64,000 nucleotides of DNA from Ectobacillus panaciterrae DSM 19096 (GCF_000430785.1 NZ_AUMR01000033.1:1-64000); one strand, 5' to 3'; positions 27,450 through 34,917 are shown, counted from the stretch's first letter. A program made the numbers and translations. Notes: generated by a model from the sequence alone, not told the origin.

Positions 27450-27689
27450 ATTTTAATATTTTTACCACCTTCCTTAGTATTTATTGACTTAGAAAATAGA
27501 CGATAGTTTGGTAATAGAATTATCTTTCTCTAAAATCAATCTACTATATTGTATGAAGATGGCGAGAAATGGAAGAGACGCTTGTCCACGGTTATTAGCA
27601 CATTTTTATTGTAGAATACATTCATATTGGTAATTTTGTATGGTTCTAACTTAATAGAAAGTAAGTAGTTCCGTAGTTTTAGAGTAGAA

Positions 27690-27799
27690 AGCAGGAGAGA
27701 TTACCTCAACTGAGGAGATGAGTAGGACTGATTACGATGAGGACAGCGTTCAATAAGCTAGTAATAGAATATGAGATGAAACAGGCGAGCTGGTAACGG
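27690..27799 (+). pseudogene. Resolvase 3'-end relic
   Basis: One frame reads KAGEITSTEEMSRTDYDEDS, parallel to KVERITATEAMRRADMKRTT of resolvase 2; after a frameshift another frame reads RTAFNKLVIEYEMKQASW-stop, parallel to RTTFYKLVKEYESQHANQ. The N-terminal catalytic domain is missing. A GGTAACGG/TTCG remnant of the terminator and then a dispersed repeat follow. Confidence 0.7.
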
Positions 27800-27837
27800 T
27801 TCGATTTTCGTTAATCCGTTTTCAGGAGTTAGCGCAT

Positions 27838-27950
27838 ACAGATCAGCGGATGGGAGCCACTCTATCACAAACAAAGGGGTGCCCGTTATATCGCATTATG
27901 CCTAATGATGGACGAACATGGACAAGGAATCTCGAACCCTTGACGGTCGA
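27838..27950 (+). repeat. Dispersed repeat, copy 9
   Basis: GGGAGCCACTCTATCACAAA, TATGCCTAATGATGGACGAA and AATCTCGAACCCTTGACGG in order. Further downstream TTAAAAATTTT...AAACCTCGGGGG (28008-28044) resembles sequence after copy 2 (15570-15600), so the related region extends beyond the core. Confidence 0.8.
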
Positions 27951-28179
27951 GCAAAGGAACGCCACCCCCGTCTTAACGAAATCTGTCCGTTTACATAGTC
28001 GAATTCGTTTTAAAAATTTTGCGGTAAATCGTAAACCTCGGGGGATGTACATCACTTTTCATAGTTGATATAATGTATGCCAACAGGTAATCGTGCGAAT
28101 GAACTTTTTCGATATTAGCAGTCGAACGTAAGAAAACGTTGAATGGACGGCATATCTCGTAATTATTTCGTAAACTCAT

Positions 28180-28216
28180 AGACGCGCACGACTCAAAATT
28201 GTGTTCTATTAGGAGT
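28180..28216 (+). tRNA. Degenerate internal fragment of tRNA-Leu(CAA), not functional
   Basis: AGACGCG, then CACGACTCAAAATTGTG (anticodon arm, anticodon CAA, one G-U pair) and a variable-arm-like TTCTATTAGGAGT; T-arm and acceptor are absent. The 120 bp before it match those before the fragment at 24721 (GAACGTAAGAAAACG, CATATCTCGT), so both derive from the same element end. Confidence 0.65.
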
Positions 28217-28380
28217 TTCATCTTTTCGGAAAACTGACGGCATTCTCCGCTAGTTTATGAATGGCTGTAGATTAACGAAAGGGAAGAGATTGAACGTAGA
28301 GCATATAACTTTCTATAAGTTAATAAAAGAATATGAGAAATAACGAAGCTAATCGAGTAAGATTGGCTTTTTCTTTTGTC
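28185..28380 (+). pseudogene. Second copy of the tRNA-Leu/resolvase-relic module
   Basis: About 90% identical to 22523-22720. Encodes the same ITFYKLIKEYEK-stop end; a second frame reads EWL, stop, then NEREEIERRAY, parallel to SWLAEEERERIKKR of resolvase 2. The terminator GCTAATCG...CGATTGGC-like stem with T-run is at 28348-28377. Confidence 0.75.
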
Positions 28381-28388
28381 GCAGCAAG

Positions 28389-28440
28389 CTGTAGTTTCAC
28401 TGATTCGACGACAATGAGGGTGCTACCGTTCATAATTAGA
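28389..28440 (+). repeat. Dispersed repeat, copy 10 (5' part only)
   Basis: TAGTTTCACTGATTCGACGA and GAGGGTGCTACCGTTCATAA match the 5' landmarks, then similarity ends. Confidence 0.6.
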
Positions 28441-28591
28441 CAATGCATCTCTATTCCATTAGGTAAATTCTTACATTAAATATACAGAATCTTATAATCT
28501 GATAAATCTTTTTGTTTTAATATTTACATGTAAAACGAAAGGGGTGTTAGGTATGACTGTAAACGTAAGGTGAAAAGGAGAACGACTCTTT

Positions 28592-28894
28592 GTGGCTGGA
28601 TGTGTAAGAGCGATATTACGTAGGGATACTTCTCGGAAACATATGTTAGTTCTAGATAATAATAATAAGTTGTACGTTACTGTTATGGAGCAACCGATTC
28701 AAAATGTTAAAGTGTGGGGGCAAGATGGTACCGAAGTGATGTATTTATGTATCATAGGGGAGGAACTAATTGAGGATTTTTACCGCAAAGCGATGGAAGA
28801 CACAAACCCAAGAGAATGGGCGAGAGATGCTGTTGAATACGTGTTAGAACAAGGAAAGAGAACAGCTTCGTGGTTATACAAAATCCACGTTTAA
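28592..28894 (+). CDS. Hypothetical protein, 100 residues
   Basis: Starts at a GTG 11 nt after AAAGGAG. The sequence MAGCVRAILRRDTSRKHMLV...YLCIIGEELIEDFYRKAMED is soluble and mixed alpha/beta; I recognise no family. A six-codon frame MTVNVR-stop (28553-28573), with its own GGGGTG site, ends in the ribosome binding site of this gene and could act as a leader peptide. It lies between repeat copies inside the island. Confidence 0.55.
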   Translation: MAGCVRAILRRDTSRKHMLVLDNNNKLYVTVMEQPIQNVKVWGQDGTEVMYLCIIGEELIEDFYRKAMEDTNPREWARDAVEYVLEQGKRTASWLYKIHV

Positions 28895-28930
28895 ATCGTA
28901 AGAAATATGTTAGAGATAACGGTGGAGGTT

Positions 28931-28972
28931 ACTAAACTTTATAGAAATGTAAAAGAATACGAGGAGAAGTGA
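28931..28972 (+). pseudogene. Short resolvase 3'-end relic
   Basis: Encodes TKLYRNVKEYEEK-stop, parallel to TTFYKLVKEYE in resolvase 2, followed by the resolvase-type terminator GCGAAC...GTTCGC plus TTTTTC (28986-29012) and then a repeat copy. Confidence 0.6.
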
Positions 28973-29054
28973 GGAGAAGTATCGAGCGAACTAATAGGTG
29001 GTTCGCTTTTTCTTTTATCTATGAACAACTGTATAACAGAGACGACATATAAGC

Positions 29055-29160
29055 AGCCCCTGCCACCCATAGACAAACAAAGCCCCCATGTGATGCCGAC
29101 CTACGCCGAGCGATACATACAGATGGAAACGAAATCCCGAAACTTTAGCGAGTTGTCTGT
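29055..29160 (+). repeat. Dispersed repeat, copy 11 (diverged)
   Basis: GCCCCTGCCACCCATAGACA, TACGCCGAGCGATACATACA and AATCCCGAAACTTTAGCGAG in order; the most diverged full copy. Confidence 0.6.
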
Positions 29161-29209
29161 AGTTTAAATGTTTATACCTGCCAATTTGCCAGCCATGACT
29201 TCACCAGCA

Positions 29210-29367
29210 TTGAGGTACGAATAGGTACGGCAGGGGCTACCCTATCACAAGAGGAGACGTACATGTTATATCACAATACGCCTGATGATGGACTAACGTG
29301 TACGCCAAATTTCGAAATCACGATGACTTCCCAAGTTAGGAACCCAGCCACCCCTGTTTCGTAATAG
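29210..29367 (+). repeat. Dispersed repeat, copy 12
   Basis: GGGGCTACCCTATCACAAGA, ATACGCCTGATGATGGACTA and CGCCAAATTTCGAAATCACG in order. The 47-bp tail 29321-29367 is identical to 15493-15539. Between here and the integrase relic at 29807 no gene is supported; the hairpin CATCCGAAGATG (29792-29803) is the relic's terminator. Confidence 0.85.
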
Positions 29368-29806
29368 ATTTCCCTTTGAAAAGGGCTTCTCATTTGATAG
29401 CAATATGAGAAGATACAATAGTCTATAGTATATGCTTATCAGGTAACTTTGCTTTTACGAAAATATTCCGCTCCACCTTTGCCTTTAATTTTTGAGCTTT
29501 CGTTACTTCTACTTATTTTTAAGTTGATAATCGTTACTAGTGCAATTAGCCTGTGGATAACAAAAGATTTATCATTGTACTAAATATCACGCAGTGAATA
29601 TCGCAAAAGCTACCGTAACCACTGATATAATAACGATTACTTTCGAAGGAGTCAGCCGATGGTGGAACGGATAGCACGTAAGATTCCGGTTCTTAAGATG
29701 TGGGTGCCAATTCCTAACAGGGGTGCTAGAACCGTCATTTTTAAGATTTTTTACGGTAAATTTCAGAACTTCAGTTACAGAAAAAAACGCCATCCGAAGA
29801 TGACGT

Positions 29807-30166
29807 CTAACGTAATACCTTACGTTCCTTATTCAGCTTTCCTATTACAGCATTCAACGGTGAAAACTTATTATGCTGATTGATTAACGCTTGTTTAGAT
29901 AGATGAGTATACCGTATTACCATACGCAGATCAGCGTGACCCAGCAACATCTGTAAGTGACGTGTATCCCCGCCTGCTTCTAGAAACATCGTAGCGCTCG
30001 TATGCTGAAACAGGTGGGGATGTACATTCTTCGTAATTCTTGCTCGCCTTGTATGTACCTTTATTCGTTTATGGAAATGGTTATGATTCATTAGCTTGCC
30101 GTAGTTGGTGACAAAGATGTCCTCCGTTTTAAACTCTTCAATTAGTTTCTTTTTTATATATTGAAA
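29807..30166 (-). pseudogene. Tyrosine recombinase C-terminal fragment, catalytic Arg lost
   Basis: An open C-terminal segment: EEFKTEDIFVTNYGKLMNHN, then VHPHLFQHTSATMFLEAGGD, then RHLQMLLGHADLRMVIRYTH, ending KLNKERKVLR. The block normally PHxLRHT reads PHLFQHT, so the second catalytic Arg is Gln; the first Arg and the N-terminal domain are absent. The homology stops upstream near the 30-bp repeat at 30147. It is about 80% identical to the relic at 24385-24568. Confidence 0.8.
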
Positions 30167-30176
30167 CTATCCAACA
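30147..30176. repeat. 30-bp direct repeat, copy a
   Basis: TTCTTTTTTATATATTGAAA plus CTATCCAACA; recurs at 31145-31174 with one mismatch, 998 bp away. The integrase relic ends at this point. Confidence 0.8.
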
Positions 30177-30277
30177 AAATGTTGATTGCGTACAGGTACA
30201 CCTGATATAATTTAAAACAATCACACAAGAAAACGTTGATACCATTGAATTTTTAGGAACGTTTAATACGCAATTAC

Positions 30278-30451
30278 AGGAAAGCGCAGCGGAACGAGCG
30301 TATGGCGCGCGCTGAAAGCGACAAATCAGCTTGGCGTAACGCGCGGACAACTCGTTAAAAAAGAAAATGTGAGCCGGACAAACGCTCGCTAAACCATACG
30401 CTAAAAATTGGAACAAAGAACATGAAAACGTACGGGTATGGCTCATTCCGC
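30278..30451 (+). repeat. Right attachment repeat of the island (attR side)
   Basis: Second copy of the U32 gene 3' end, 172 of 174 bp identical to 6235-6408. Sequence differs completely on both outer sides, which defines the island boundary at the right. Confidence 0.9.
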
Positions 30452-30897
30452 GCTATTCGTATGATTGCTGAAATGAATAAGGAATCAATAACAATGACAG
30501 GAGGGTCTCTTAATTGAGGCTCTCCCTTTTTCGTATATTGGAGCGGATGATTGAACATGGGGTCAGCAAGGGATTTGAGTTAGAATTTTATATAGTTGCT
30601 CAAAAGATACTAAGGGAAATGTATCTAGCAAGGGTGCTGTAGTCATTGGGTATGGTCCTCTATATAAGACGGTTATGGAATTTAATTCTAAAAGAGAAAG
30701 AATCAAGGGAGGTACATACATAAGGATGAGAGAGGTGGTTACAGTAGGCTTGTTCGCTGTACAAAACATGCATCTAATTTAAGGCTCTGTTTAAAGAGTA
30801 TTGTTGTTTTTCTTCTTAAAACAATTGACCTTAATTAAACATAAAAACACCACATTTAGTGTGGTGTTTAACCAAAAGTGAAGAAATACTTGACAAA
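30452..30897. other. Chromosomal junction region right of the island
   Basis: A GGGTCTC...GGCTCTCCC-TTTTTC hairpin (about 30503-30532) is probably the original terminator downstream of the U32 gene. An open stretch without a start codon (SKGAVVIGYGPLYKTVMEFN..., about 30594-30781) may be the remnant of a gene; I do not recognise it. Confidence 0.45.
30845..30871. terminator. Bidirectional terminator
   Basis: AACACCAC and GTGGTGTT pair around ATTTAGT, with A and T tails. Closes the minus-strand spore-protein gene. Confidence 0.8.
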
Positions 30898-31077
30898 TTA
30901 ATGTTCCATTAAGCTGGATACAGAAACACTTTGTTTATTATTTGGTTCATCAAGGGGATGGATTGTAGCTGTTCCTTTTTGTGCATCCACATGCTCAATG
31001 TAGATGGGTTTCCCATTACAGGTTACATTAGCCATAATTGGTGAAGAAGAAATTTCTTGTGCTCGTTGTGCATTCAT
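30898..31077 (-). CDS. sspH: Small acid-soluble spore protein, SspH type
   Basis: 59 residues, MNAQRAQEISSSPIMANVTC...IYIEHVDAQKGTATIHPL...VSVSSLMEH. This follows the SspH pattern closely (MNIQRAKELS...ANV...G.PV.I.HVD....TARI...V.V..L). In Bacillus subtilis SspH-type minor SASPs accumulate in the forespore core, expressed late in sporulation. An upstream GTG at 31086 is open but lies in the ribosome binding site AAGGAGGTG, so the ATG at 31077 is the start. Good evidence that the host forms endospores. Confidence 0.88.
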   Translation of the reverse strand: MNAQRAQEISSSPIMANVTCNGKPIYIEHVDAQKGTATIHPLDEPNNKQSVSVSSLMEH

Positions 31078-31144
31078 TATAGCCACCTCCTTTTGATTTG
31101 CAACAGTTATAATATTTACTCTAAATTACTTAGATATACTTATC

Positions 31145-31174
31145 TTCTTTTTTATATATTGAAACCATCCAACA
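31145..31174. repeat. 30-bp direct repeat, copy b
   Basis: Partner of 30147-30176 with one mismatch. Lies in the upstream region of the sspH gene. Confidence 0.8.
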
Positions 31175-31236
31175 GCGAGCCGTATTGTGTTTATATTCCA
31201 AAGACGAATAAGAAAAAGAAAATCATATCCTAAGAT

Positions 31237-31270
31237 CAAAACCCTTCTTTGATAAAAGAAGGGTTTTGAC
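31237..31270. terminator. Strong hairpin terminator
   Basis: CAAAACCCTTCTTT and AAAGAAGGGTTTTG pair around a short loop. No intact gene lies directly upstream on the plus strand, so it may be the end of a deleted gene. Confidence 0.7.
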
Positions 31271-31307
31271 GTGATATATGTAATTATGAATAGGGGGAGG
31301 GAGAAGG

Positions 31308-31496
31308 ATGAAGAAGAATCAATTTCATTGCTGTGCGACCTGTAAGCATTTCCGTGCGGTTAAAGAGGATTCGAAAATAAGCTATTTTTGTTCTCGATTG
31401 GGGTATGAAACAAAACCGGATTATGTATTCAATTGCTGGGATCCGAAAGAGCGTGTTAAGAGTTTGATGAAGAAAAGGGAGAGGGACAAGCAGTAA
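31308..31496 (+). CDS. Small cysteine-rich protein, probable zinc binder
   Basis: 62 residues with CCATCKHF, YFCSRLGYETKP and FNCWDPKERVK, a C-x2-C-x2-H...C...C pattern that suggests one zinc site, and a basic C-terminus. GGGAGGGAGAAGG precedes the ATG. It resembles short conserved proteins of bacilli without assigned function. Role unknown. Confidence 0.7.
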   Translation: MKKNQFHCCATCKHFRAVKEDSKISYFCSRLGYETKPDYVFNCWDPKERVKSLMKKRERDKQ

Positions 31497-31601
31497 AAAA
31501 CGCACAATTCTATAATTTCATGTAATGTATTTAAAATACTAAGAAAAAACTAACCATATAACTAATTTAATGAACATTATGTTACGTAAGGGAGATGCGA
31601 A

Positions 31602-32165
31602 ATGAAGGAGTCTTTTGAAGAAAAATGGCTGCCTACTTATATTAAAAACGATTTAACAGTTTTGTTTTGCGGTATTAACCCAGGGCGTATATCCGCAACA
31701 AAAGGATATCATTATGCAAATCCAGCGAATTTATTTTGGCGCGGACTTTATGAAGGCGGGTTGACTCCCTATCAATTAAAACCAGAAGAAACGAAGAAGC
31801 TTTTAGAATGGGATTACGGTATTACCGATTTAGTTGCACGCCCTACTAGATCCTCTGCGGATTTAAATAAAACCGATTTTGCCAGCGGGACTGAGGATTT
31901 TCAAATTTTAGTCAGAACGTATAAGCCGAGAGTCATATGTTTTAATGGGGTAACGGCATTTCGGCATGCCGCAAAACAGCCGAAAGGGAAGGTAACTCTC
32001 GGTCTGCAGGCTGAGTGGTTTTTTGGAGACGATTCGTGGGAAGGCTGTTATGTATTTGTCATTCCCTCTACAAGCGGGGCTAACGCAAGCTTCACAAGAG
32101 AAGACCGTCTTGACATGTTTGGCCGACTTGGGGCATTTTTAAGAGAAAAAGGGTGGCTTGTATAA
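31602..32165 (+). CDS. mug: G/U mismatch-specific uracil-DNA glycosylase (Mug/TDG family)
   Basis: 187 residues. The glycosylase signature FCGINPGR (residues 22-29), with Asn as the catalytic-site residue of the Mug family, and the second motif IPSTSGANASF are present, and GYHYANPANLFWRGL matches the substrate-pocket region. Mug removes uracil or thymine opposite guanine in double-stranded DNA. Length is normal for the family. A GGGAG site precedes the ATG. Single gene, no visible operon partner. Confidence 0.9.
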   Translation: MKESFEEKWLPTYIKNDLTVLFCGINPGRISATKGYHYANPANLFWRGLYEGGLTPYQLKPEETKKLLEWDYGITDLVARPTRSSADLNKTDFASGTEDFQILVRTYKPRVICFNGVTAFRHAAKQPKGKVTLGLQAEWFFGDDSWEGCYVFVIPSTSGANASFTREDRLDMFGRLGAFLREKGWLV

Positions 32166-32180
32166 GCCGCCCCCGTACGA

Positions 32181-32501
32181 TTATTCAGAAATGATTTCGT
32201 ATTCTTCATCTGCCAATAACAAAATTTTTATTCTCTTTTCCTTTGTAATTACATCAATCACATCATAAGCGCCTAAGTCTTTTATTTTGCTGTTGGAAGC
32301 ATTCAGCATGCCTTCTACAGAATCAATTAAGATATCTTCTTCCATGTAGGCAGACGGAATGGCCATTTCATCTGTCTGCAGTACACAAGTGTACATGCTA
32401 TGTAACATTTCCTCAGTCGGATTTTCCTCTTTTACATCAATAACTTCTTTGACATCGTTCAAATGCTCTGCTTTTGGTTGATATACGCGGATTTTCACCA
32501 T
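32181..32501 (-). CDS. Conserved hypothetical acidic protein
   Basis: 106 residues, MVKIRVYQPKAEHLNDVKEV...KEKRIKILLLADEEYEIISE, strongly acidic, no transmembrane segment, no motif I can name. AAAGGAG precedes the ATG. Convergent with the mug gene, with 15 bp between stop codons. Function unknown. Confidence 0.7.
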   Translation of the reverse strand: MVKIRVYQPKAEHLNDVKEVIDVKEENPTEEMLHSMYTCVLQTDEMAIPSAYMEEDILIDSVEGMLNASNSKIKDLGAYDVIDVITKEKRIKILLLADEEYEIISE

Positions 32502-32605
32502 ACTATATTCTCCTTTATAAATGATATACGCTTCATTATAACGCGATTATTTCCAAAAGTTCAAATGAACAGGGAAATAGAAGCAGGTTTGGAAAGAAAA
32601 ATATA

Positions 32606-32634
32606 TTGGAAGCATGAAATATTTACGTTACAAT
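32606..32634 (+). promoter_or_regulatory. SigA-type promoter of the SRP-type RNA
   Basis: TTGGAA, 17-bp spacer, TACAAT. Transcription is expected to start near 32641. Confidence 0.7.
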
Positions 32635-32640
32635 AAGTAC

Positions 32641-32766
32641 AGTTCGCTGACAAATGTGCTCAGGAAATGAGTCAGGTCTGGAAGGAAGCAGCTCGCCAGC
32701 AGTACATTGTGCAGAGACAATCATATGATTTCTCAATCTTGTCCTAATCAGGACAAGATTTTATAC
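32641..32766 (+). ncRNA. ffs: Short (4.5S-like) signal recognition particle RNA
   Basis: The invariant domain-IV core GTCAGGTCTGGAAGGAAGCA is present at 32671-32690, with its closing GAG/CTC stem. The flanks CTGACAAATGTGCT (32647-32660) and AGTACATTGTGCAG pair to form the long outer stem, with no room for an Alu domain. A SigA-type promoter lies upstream, and a terminator (CTTGTCC...GGACAAG-ATTTTAT, 32738-32763) downstream. In bacilli the standard SRP RNA is about 270 nt with an Alu domain, so a roughly 90-nt form is unexpected and may be a second SRP RNA. Confidence 0.75.
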
Positions 32767-32917
32767 ACAAAATAATATAATTTCACGTACCATATTTATT
32801 TTAAATAAAAATTTTGTAGATAAATTCAATAAAACTTGTCGGTATTTATCATACTTTGCGCTTGCCGGGGAAATAAAGAACCGGGAAATGTATTGTATCC
32901 TGAAAATAATTTCTCTA

Positions 32918-33757
32918 TTATTTTAATTGCTTCTGCACTAATCGTTCCCATAGTTGCCATGGTAAAAAATGCTTCATGAATATGGCGAACTTTACGCCTT
33001 TTCCTAATGAATAACGCAAAGAAGGACGGTCGTGTTCTGCAATCCACGCGATTTTTTGAGCGATTTCGCTTGGATTGCCAAGTATATGGCTGCCAGAAGC
33101 AAGATGGTCCTCTAATCTTTCCATATATTCATAATAGGGAGAATGGGGATGCAGTGATGCTTCTGAGACATGCTTACCTGTCGACCAAATATTTGTCTCA
33201 TATGAGCCAGGTTCCACAAGCACAACATGAATTCCGAACGGCTGCACTTCCAGCCGCAAGCTTTCACTCCAGCCCTCTAAAGCATGTTTGGATGCAACAT
33301 AAGGAGATAACCCAGGAAACGCAATTAATCCGCTAATGCTGCTTATATTAATAATATGACCGCTCCGCTGTTTTCTCATAATAGGAAGAACGATCTGTGC
33401 CACGGAAATGGCTCCAAATACATTCGTTTCAAATTGCTTTCGATAATCATCTATAGGAATTTCCTCCGTGAATCCCCCGACAGCAAATCCAGCATTATTT
33501 ACAAGAACATCAACACGTCCTATTTTATTTATATGTGCTTTAAATTGTGCAAGAGATGCCTCGCACGCAACATCCAACTGATAAATTGTTATCTGCTTTG
33601 ATAATCCGCATGTTTCTGCCTCGTTTAAAAGATGATGCCGTTTTTCTAAATTTCTCATCGTCGCAATAACATGAAAGCCTCGCCTTGCTAACTCCAAAGC
33701 GGTAAGAAACCCAAATCCGCTTGATGCACCAGTAATAACTGCGATTTTTTCGCGCAT
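32918..33757 (-). CDS. Short-chain dehydrogenase/reductase
   Basis: 279 residues. Classical SDR: cofactor loop TGASSGFG (9-16), NNAG (87-90), catalytic S140, Y153 and K157 (SPYVASKH) and the PGSYET segment. The basic Arg36 after strand 2 (ATMRNLEK) suggests NADP(H). Length is slightly above the 250-residue core because of a C-terminal hydrophobic extension (GVKFAIFMKHFLPWQLW), perhaps membrane-associated. Substrate unknown. Monocistronic. Confidence 0.88.
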   Translation of the reverse strand: MREKIAVITGASSGFGFLTALELARRGFHVIATMRNLEKRHHLLNEAETCGLSKQITIYQLDVACEASLAQFKAHINKIGRVDVLVNNAGFAVGGFTEEIPIDDYRKQFETNVFGAISVAQIVLPIMRKQRSGHIINISSISGLIAFPGLSPYVASKHALEGWSESLRLEVQPFGIHVVLVEPGSYETNIWSTGKHVSEASLHPHSPYYEYMERLEDHLASGSHILGNPSEIAQKIAWIAEHDRPSLRYSLGKGVKFAIFMKHFLPWQLWERLVQKQLK

Positions 33758-33824
33758 TTCTTTCCTCTCTTTCTATATGATCCGTTTATTTCATCATAAT
33801 GCTTTTTTACTAGAAGTTCCTGCC

Positions 33825-34014
33825 CAATGCAGGTAAAATTATTATTACATGCAGCTGATTTTTTTGGTATTTCTGCATCGTTCGTAATGGAAGAAAAAAA
33901 TTATTTATTCCGCACGAAAGTGTTAGTGGAAGAGCAAGAACAATTGGATATGGTCTGTATTGAAAATGCAGGTCATGTTTGTAATATAGATTGGCTTTAT
34001 CCGGCAGTCGCATA
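33825..34014 (+). pseudogene. Possible relic of an alpha/beta-hydrolase C-terminus
   Basis: The segment LDMVCIENAGHVCNIDWLYP resembles the last strand and catalytic His of alpha/beta hydrolases (typically IENAGHxxNxxxP). There is no hydrolase body and no convincing ribosome binding site. Weak call. Confidence 0.35.
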
Positions 34015-34054
34015 GGCTGAAAACAGCATTGTATAGAAGAAAGGTGTTTTAAAT

Positions 34055-34882
34055 TTGAGACGAATAATCAAATGGGCAGTATTAATCCCTGTATGTATAG
34101 GCTTATTCGCATGTACTGCAAACAAGAATACAGAAAATATTCATTATGCAAAAGCCGAAAAGCAAACACTAGATATATATACACCGAAGACAACCAAGAA
34201 AGAAAAACATCCCGTTCTCATTTACATTCATGGAGGAGGATGGACAAGCGGAGACAAGAGCAAGGTTGGTTCCAAGTCAGTGTTTTTTACAGAAAATGGA
34301 TATATCTTCGTGTCTGTAAACTATCGGCTTCATCCTGATGTTCATTATGATGATATGGTTTACGATGTTGCCAAGGCAATTAAATGGGTTATGAATCATG
34401 CAAATGAGTATCAAATTGATAAATCGAAAATTAATGTAATGGGACATTCTGCAGGGGGACACTTGACGGGTTTAATTGCCACAGATGCAAGATATTTAAA
34501 TAGTGTTGGTCTTGCACCGGCATCACTCAATTCTATTGTTATATTAGATGGACCTACGAATGTAAAGCAATTCGTCGAAGCGATACCGTCCTACAAAAAG
34601 GTATTTGGCACTGATGAAAAGGTGTGGACAGAAGCATCAGCGCTCACCTACATGAACAATCAAAATTTGCCGTCTGCTTATATGGTCACGCGCTGGGAAA
34701 ATCCTTCTGTTTATAAATTTGCAGAAACCTTAAATAAAGCGAAAGGATCTGATTTTGTTTACCAAGTCAAGACCTTATCTCATAGTGATTTAAATAAGAT
34801 GTTCGGTTCTCCGGACGCACCAAAAGAAGCGCAGGATATGACAAAAGCTGTTATGGCGTTTTTAAAAGAGAAAAACAAATAA
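34055..34882 (+). CDS. Lipoprotein alpha/beta hydrolase (carboxylesterase type)
   Basis: 275 residues. A signal peptide ends in the lipobox LFAC with Cys20, so the protein is probably lipid-anchored outside the membrane. HGGG (59-62) is the oxyanion hole of the HSL/carboxylesterase group, GHSAGGH gives nucleophile Ser132, and SHSD gives the probable catalytic His243; the Asp in ILDGPTN is a candidate third residue. The start is a TTG 8 nt after AAAGGTG. A strong terminator follows. Substrate unknown. Confidence 0.85.
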   Translation: MRRIIKWAVLIPVCIGLFACTANKNTENIHYAKAEKQTLDIYTPKTTKKEKHPVLIYIHGGGWTSGDKSKVGSKSVFFTENGYIFVSVNYRLHPDVHYDDMVYDVAKAIKWVMNHANEYQIDKSKINVMGHSAGGHLTGLIATDARYLNSVGLAPASLNSIVILDGPTNVKQFVEAIPSYKKVFGTDEKVWTEASALTYMNNQNLPSAYMVTRWENPSVYKFAETLNKAKGSDFVYQVKTLSHSDLNKMFGSPDAPKEAQDMTKAVMAFLKEKNK

Positions 34883-34886
34883 TCAT

Positions 34887-34917
34887 GAAAGAGAGCTGGT
34901 TTGGCTCTCTTTCATTT
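34887..34917 (+). terminator. Terminator of the hydrolase gene
   Basis: GAAAGAGAGC and GCTCTCTTTC pair around TGGTTTG and are followed by ATTTCG. Confidence 0.85.

Larger units (their letters stand above)
6409..30277. mobile_element. Integrated genomic island inserted at the 3' end of the U32 gene
   Basis: Bounded by the 174-bp direct repeats. Contents: integrase at the left boundary, phage-like regulatory genes, two resolvases, a XerC-like recombinase, several recombinase relics, homing-endonuclease-like genes, an IS630 remnant, a putative nuclease-type defence gene and many dispersed repeats. No capsid, terminase, relaxase or conjugation genes are visible, so it is not a complete prophage or ICE; it resembles a composite of partial elements. 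Confidence 0.85.

Noticed and set aside
15401-29367. Hammerhead-ribozyme core in the repeats (CTGATGA ... GAAAC)
   Set aside because: CTGATGA is not kept among copies (CTAATGA, CTGATTG, CTAGTGA, CCGAGCGA) and the sequence between it and GAAAC does not form the required stem II.
6409-30277. A complete prophage or conjugative element
   Set aside because: No terminase, capsid, tail, relaxase, T4SS or replication genes are seen; only integrase and phage-like regulatory or lysin-like genes.
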